Shown: positions 62,601 to 64,000 of the stretch, piece by piece
Layout of the letters: every line of letters starts with the position of its first letter
Numbering within the stretch: the stretch's first letter is position 1
NCBI RefSeq assembly: GCF_905147045.1
Contig: NC_065895.1
Span: 10,297,001-10,361,000 of the forward strand
Source of the DNA: Nymphalis io
Taxonomy: Eukaryota; Arthropoda; Insecta; Lepidoptera; Nymphalidae
Length of the DNA stretch: 64,000 bases
Reading direction: 5' to 3'
Notes under the pieces: generated by a model
Seen by the model: the letters and a program-made list of their open reading frames with translations, nothing else
The model's database searches: none
Told to the model about the DNA's origin: nothing
Made by a program: the position numbers and the translations under genes

Positions 62601-63797
62601 CTTAGAAAGATTCATTTTCGTACGTAACCTGACAGATTCCAATCGACGCTGTGACTAAACAATACCATTAATCCAAATACTTTCAACTGTTTTGAGATTC
62701 AAAATTTAAACACATTCGAATATAGAACAGTTCCAAATTCAAACTTGCCGGGAAATAAGGAAACGATATAACTTAAAAGGCATGCCTTGTATTACTTCGT
62801 AACATAGTATTATTTGCCGTATTATTGTTTAATGTAAAGGCTATTAATTTTAAAGAGAGGAGTTTTTAATACCCTAACTGATATTATAAATATGAATGTT
62901 TGTTTATTTATTTGTTACACTTGTATGTCTTAACTACTAAACTAATCATCATAGAATTTTGCAAATACATTGTCAGGGTATATTAAGTATCAATATTGAA
63001 GTATTTCTTTGAAACTGATATTATTTATATTATTTTAGACCTTTTGAAACATATGTAGACCCATTTATGAATGAAGTGACTCATTACTGCTTACCAAATC
63101 TATTGCAAATACTTAAGAATACTGTACGCTATCTTCATGAAGCATTTGAGTTCTATGAAGAGACACTGTCAACCAGATATCCCTATCCGTGTTATAAACA
63201 AGTTTTTGTGGATGAAGTAAGTATATATATATTTATATATATCACATTCTGAAGTATAAGTTAATGAAAGAGTTGGTAAATAATAATGAATTAAATTTTG
63301 TGTTTGATTAATATCTGTTAAACATTGCTGATTCTGCTTATTTCCAAAGGCAGCTTGTAACAGCCTAGCCTTATAGTCTTTAAGCTAGCTAACTTAAAAA
63401 ACTTAGACTAGCAAGTGAAGCAGCCAGTCATTGATAAAAACGTAAACTTCCATACGATTAATCAATAATATATCAAATTCTTTTGTGCTTTAAAAGCTAT
63501 TACAATTTTACAAAAAAAAAATTTTAGACGGAAGACGATGCTACAGCCTATACAACAATGTCGATACTAAGTACACACCTCCTGCATTCCATTGCTATCA
63601 TCGATCAAACCTATGTCAGCCGTAAAGCAATGGCACAAGCGGTAGCTGAACAATTCTTCGGCTGTTTCATCACTATGCAGAACTGGTCCGACTTGTGGTT
63701 GGCCAAAGGTATACCGGAATATCTCTGCGGTCTGTACTCTAAGAAATGTTTTGGAAATAATGAATACAGATATTGGATACATCAAGAGTTGCAAGAG
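59662..63797 (+). CDS. Taf2: TAF2 (TFIID subunit 2), 5' part; continues beyond the window
   Basis: TAF2 is the TFIID subunit that contacts promoter DNA around the Initiator. Its N-terminal part has an M1-aminopeptidase fold without catalysis. Exons seen: about 59662-59709 (start), 59786-59838, 60242-60405, 60650-60866, 61055-61287, 63039-63216 and 63528-63797. They cover about 388 residues of a protein normally near 1,200. Family motifs: RPFKL, FERRSVIGFVELTI, LNAKQCRIYR, FSLESPQGGMHFVVPEGEGS, RLWFPCVDS, CTWKLEFTVD, YPYPCYKQVFVDE and AEQFFGCF. The last stands where M1 peptidases have the zinc site, and HExxH is absent, as expected for TAF2. Exons 2-7 join in consistent phase. Exon 1 to exon 2 does not: exon 1 reads into a stop at 59710 with no usable GT donor (see findings). 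A mariner element sits in intron 5 and a family B SINE in intron 2. Confidence 0.94.
59895..60196 (-). mobile_element. SINE family B in TAF2 intron 2
   Basis: Reverse full copy. The 11 bases aatttactcat occur at 59881-59891 and 60197-60207 as a target duplication. It takes up three quarters of the 403-bp intron. Confidence 0.88.
61501..62789 (-). mobile_element. mariner (DD34D) transposon, full length, in TAF2 intron 5
   Basis: A 1,289-bp element is bounded by TA dinucleotides (61499-61500 and 62790-62791) and by terminal inverted repeats of about 30 bp. The inner 20 bases (aggcatgccttttaagtt and flanks) differ at one position between ends. It encodes a mariner transposase on the minus strand. 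Size, TA duplication and TIRs all fit mariner. Confidence 0.93.
61566..62642 (-). pseudogene. mariner transposase with one late premature stop
   Basis: The ORF is open for 339 codons from 62,642 (a second Met at codon 10 may be the true start) and stops at 61623. The N-terminal helix-turn-helix region (FYNFRRGLTRLQCFEEL, RHVTYREIEALLGIS) is followed by the catalytic triad: GDESWIY, HHDNASAH and YSPDLSPNDLF. There are 34 residues between the last two Asp, so it is DD34D. After NN, a TGA stands where I expect Trp in relatives, and the same frame then continues for about 18 sense codons (FERMEKC ... GEYFEKQ) to a TAA at 61566. The copy thus lacks its C-terminal end. Nothing else is broken. Confidence 0.88.
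62880..63000 (+). repeat. Fragment of a common lepidopteran interspersed repeat
   Basis: gatattataaatatgaatgt, cttaactactaaact and gaattttgcaaatacattgt follow the pattern of the abundant repeat also seen at 21.65 kb. In TAF2 intron 5. Confidence 0.5.
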
Positions 63798-64000
63798 GTG
63801 AGTTTTAATTGTAAGAATTGAATTTACAATAATATATGATAATACAATTGGTAAAAATTCAAAAGTGATCATAAAGGTATTCTTAACTATTGCATTTTTT
63901 TTTATTATTCCAATATTTTTAAAACATCTTTTTAAAAAAATACAGTCAGAAACAAAATTTTTTTTTTCATCTTTATCTCTGTTTCTTATAATAATTAAAG

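Noticed and set aside
1..64000. CRISPR arrays, rRNA, viral genes or a bacterial-type operon
   Set aside because: None seen. Dispersed repeats are SINEs and TIR elements without regular spacing, and all host genes are split eukaryotic genes.

Overview
This is a nuclear window from a lepidopteran insect, probably a nymphalid-type butterfly. The evidence is split eukaryotic genes with GT/AG introns, about 30-35% GC, a very dense load of lepidopteran-style SINEs, an RTE and a Jockey/CR1-like LINE, a DD34D mariner, and protein sequences that read as insect orthologues of known genes. No bacterial, viral or CRISPR features were seen.

Layout. Positions 1-15,150 hold no gene I can support: AT-rich DNA with SINEs, a MITE-like element and one decayed transposon-associated ORF (7,725-8,290, minus). 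A possible first coding exon on the minus strand (15,152-15,227), with a CpG-rich upstream block, may start a gene running left. Positions 19,680-40,503 (minus) are one gene, the U4/U6 tri-snRNP factor Prp31. Its nine exons add up exactly to 499 codons plus a stop. Introns of 7.6 and 9.8 kb fill most of 19.8-37.3 kb. Divergent from it, 41,695-45,862 (plus) is Ntf2, the Ran-GDP import factor, with two alternative terminal exons 3 kb apart. Convergent with Ntf2, 48,780-59,058 (minus) is a seven-exon gene for a 371-residue secretory/membrane TPR protein. Its 6.7 kb sixth intron holds a nest of two LINEs. Divergent from that gene, 59,662 to beyond the right edge (plus) is the TFIID subunit TAF2, with a mariner element in intron 5.

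The five host genes or gene starts form divergent pairs (Prp31/Ntf2; TPR protein/TAF2) with short shared upstream regions, and a convergent pair (Ntf2/TPR protein). Prp31, Ntf2 and TAF2 are housekeeping genes (splicing, nuclear transport, transcription). Nothing suggests a single joint pathway.

Mobile DNA is the most informative accessory content: three SINE families (A, about 290 bp with a poly-A tail; B and C, with tRNA-like heads), an about 175-bp TIR family in four copies that I cannot name, an intact-ORF RTE inserted with a 13-bp target duplication into another LINE, and a mariner copy spoiled by one late stop codon.

I found no novel multi-gene system. The best leads are the unnamed TIR family, the nested young LINE pair, the TAF2 exon-1 splice anomaly, the duplicated Ntf2 last exon, and a near-perfect 59-bp palindrome.
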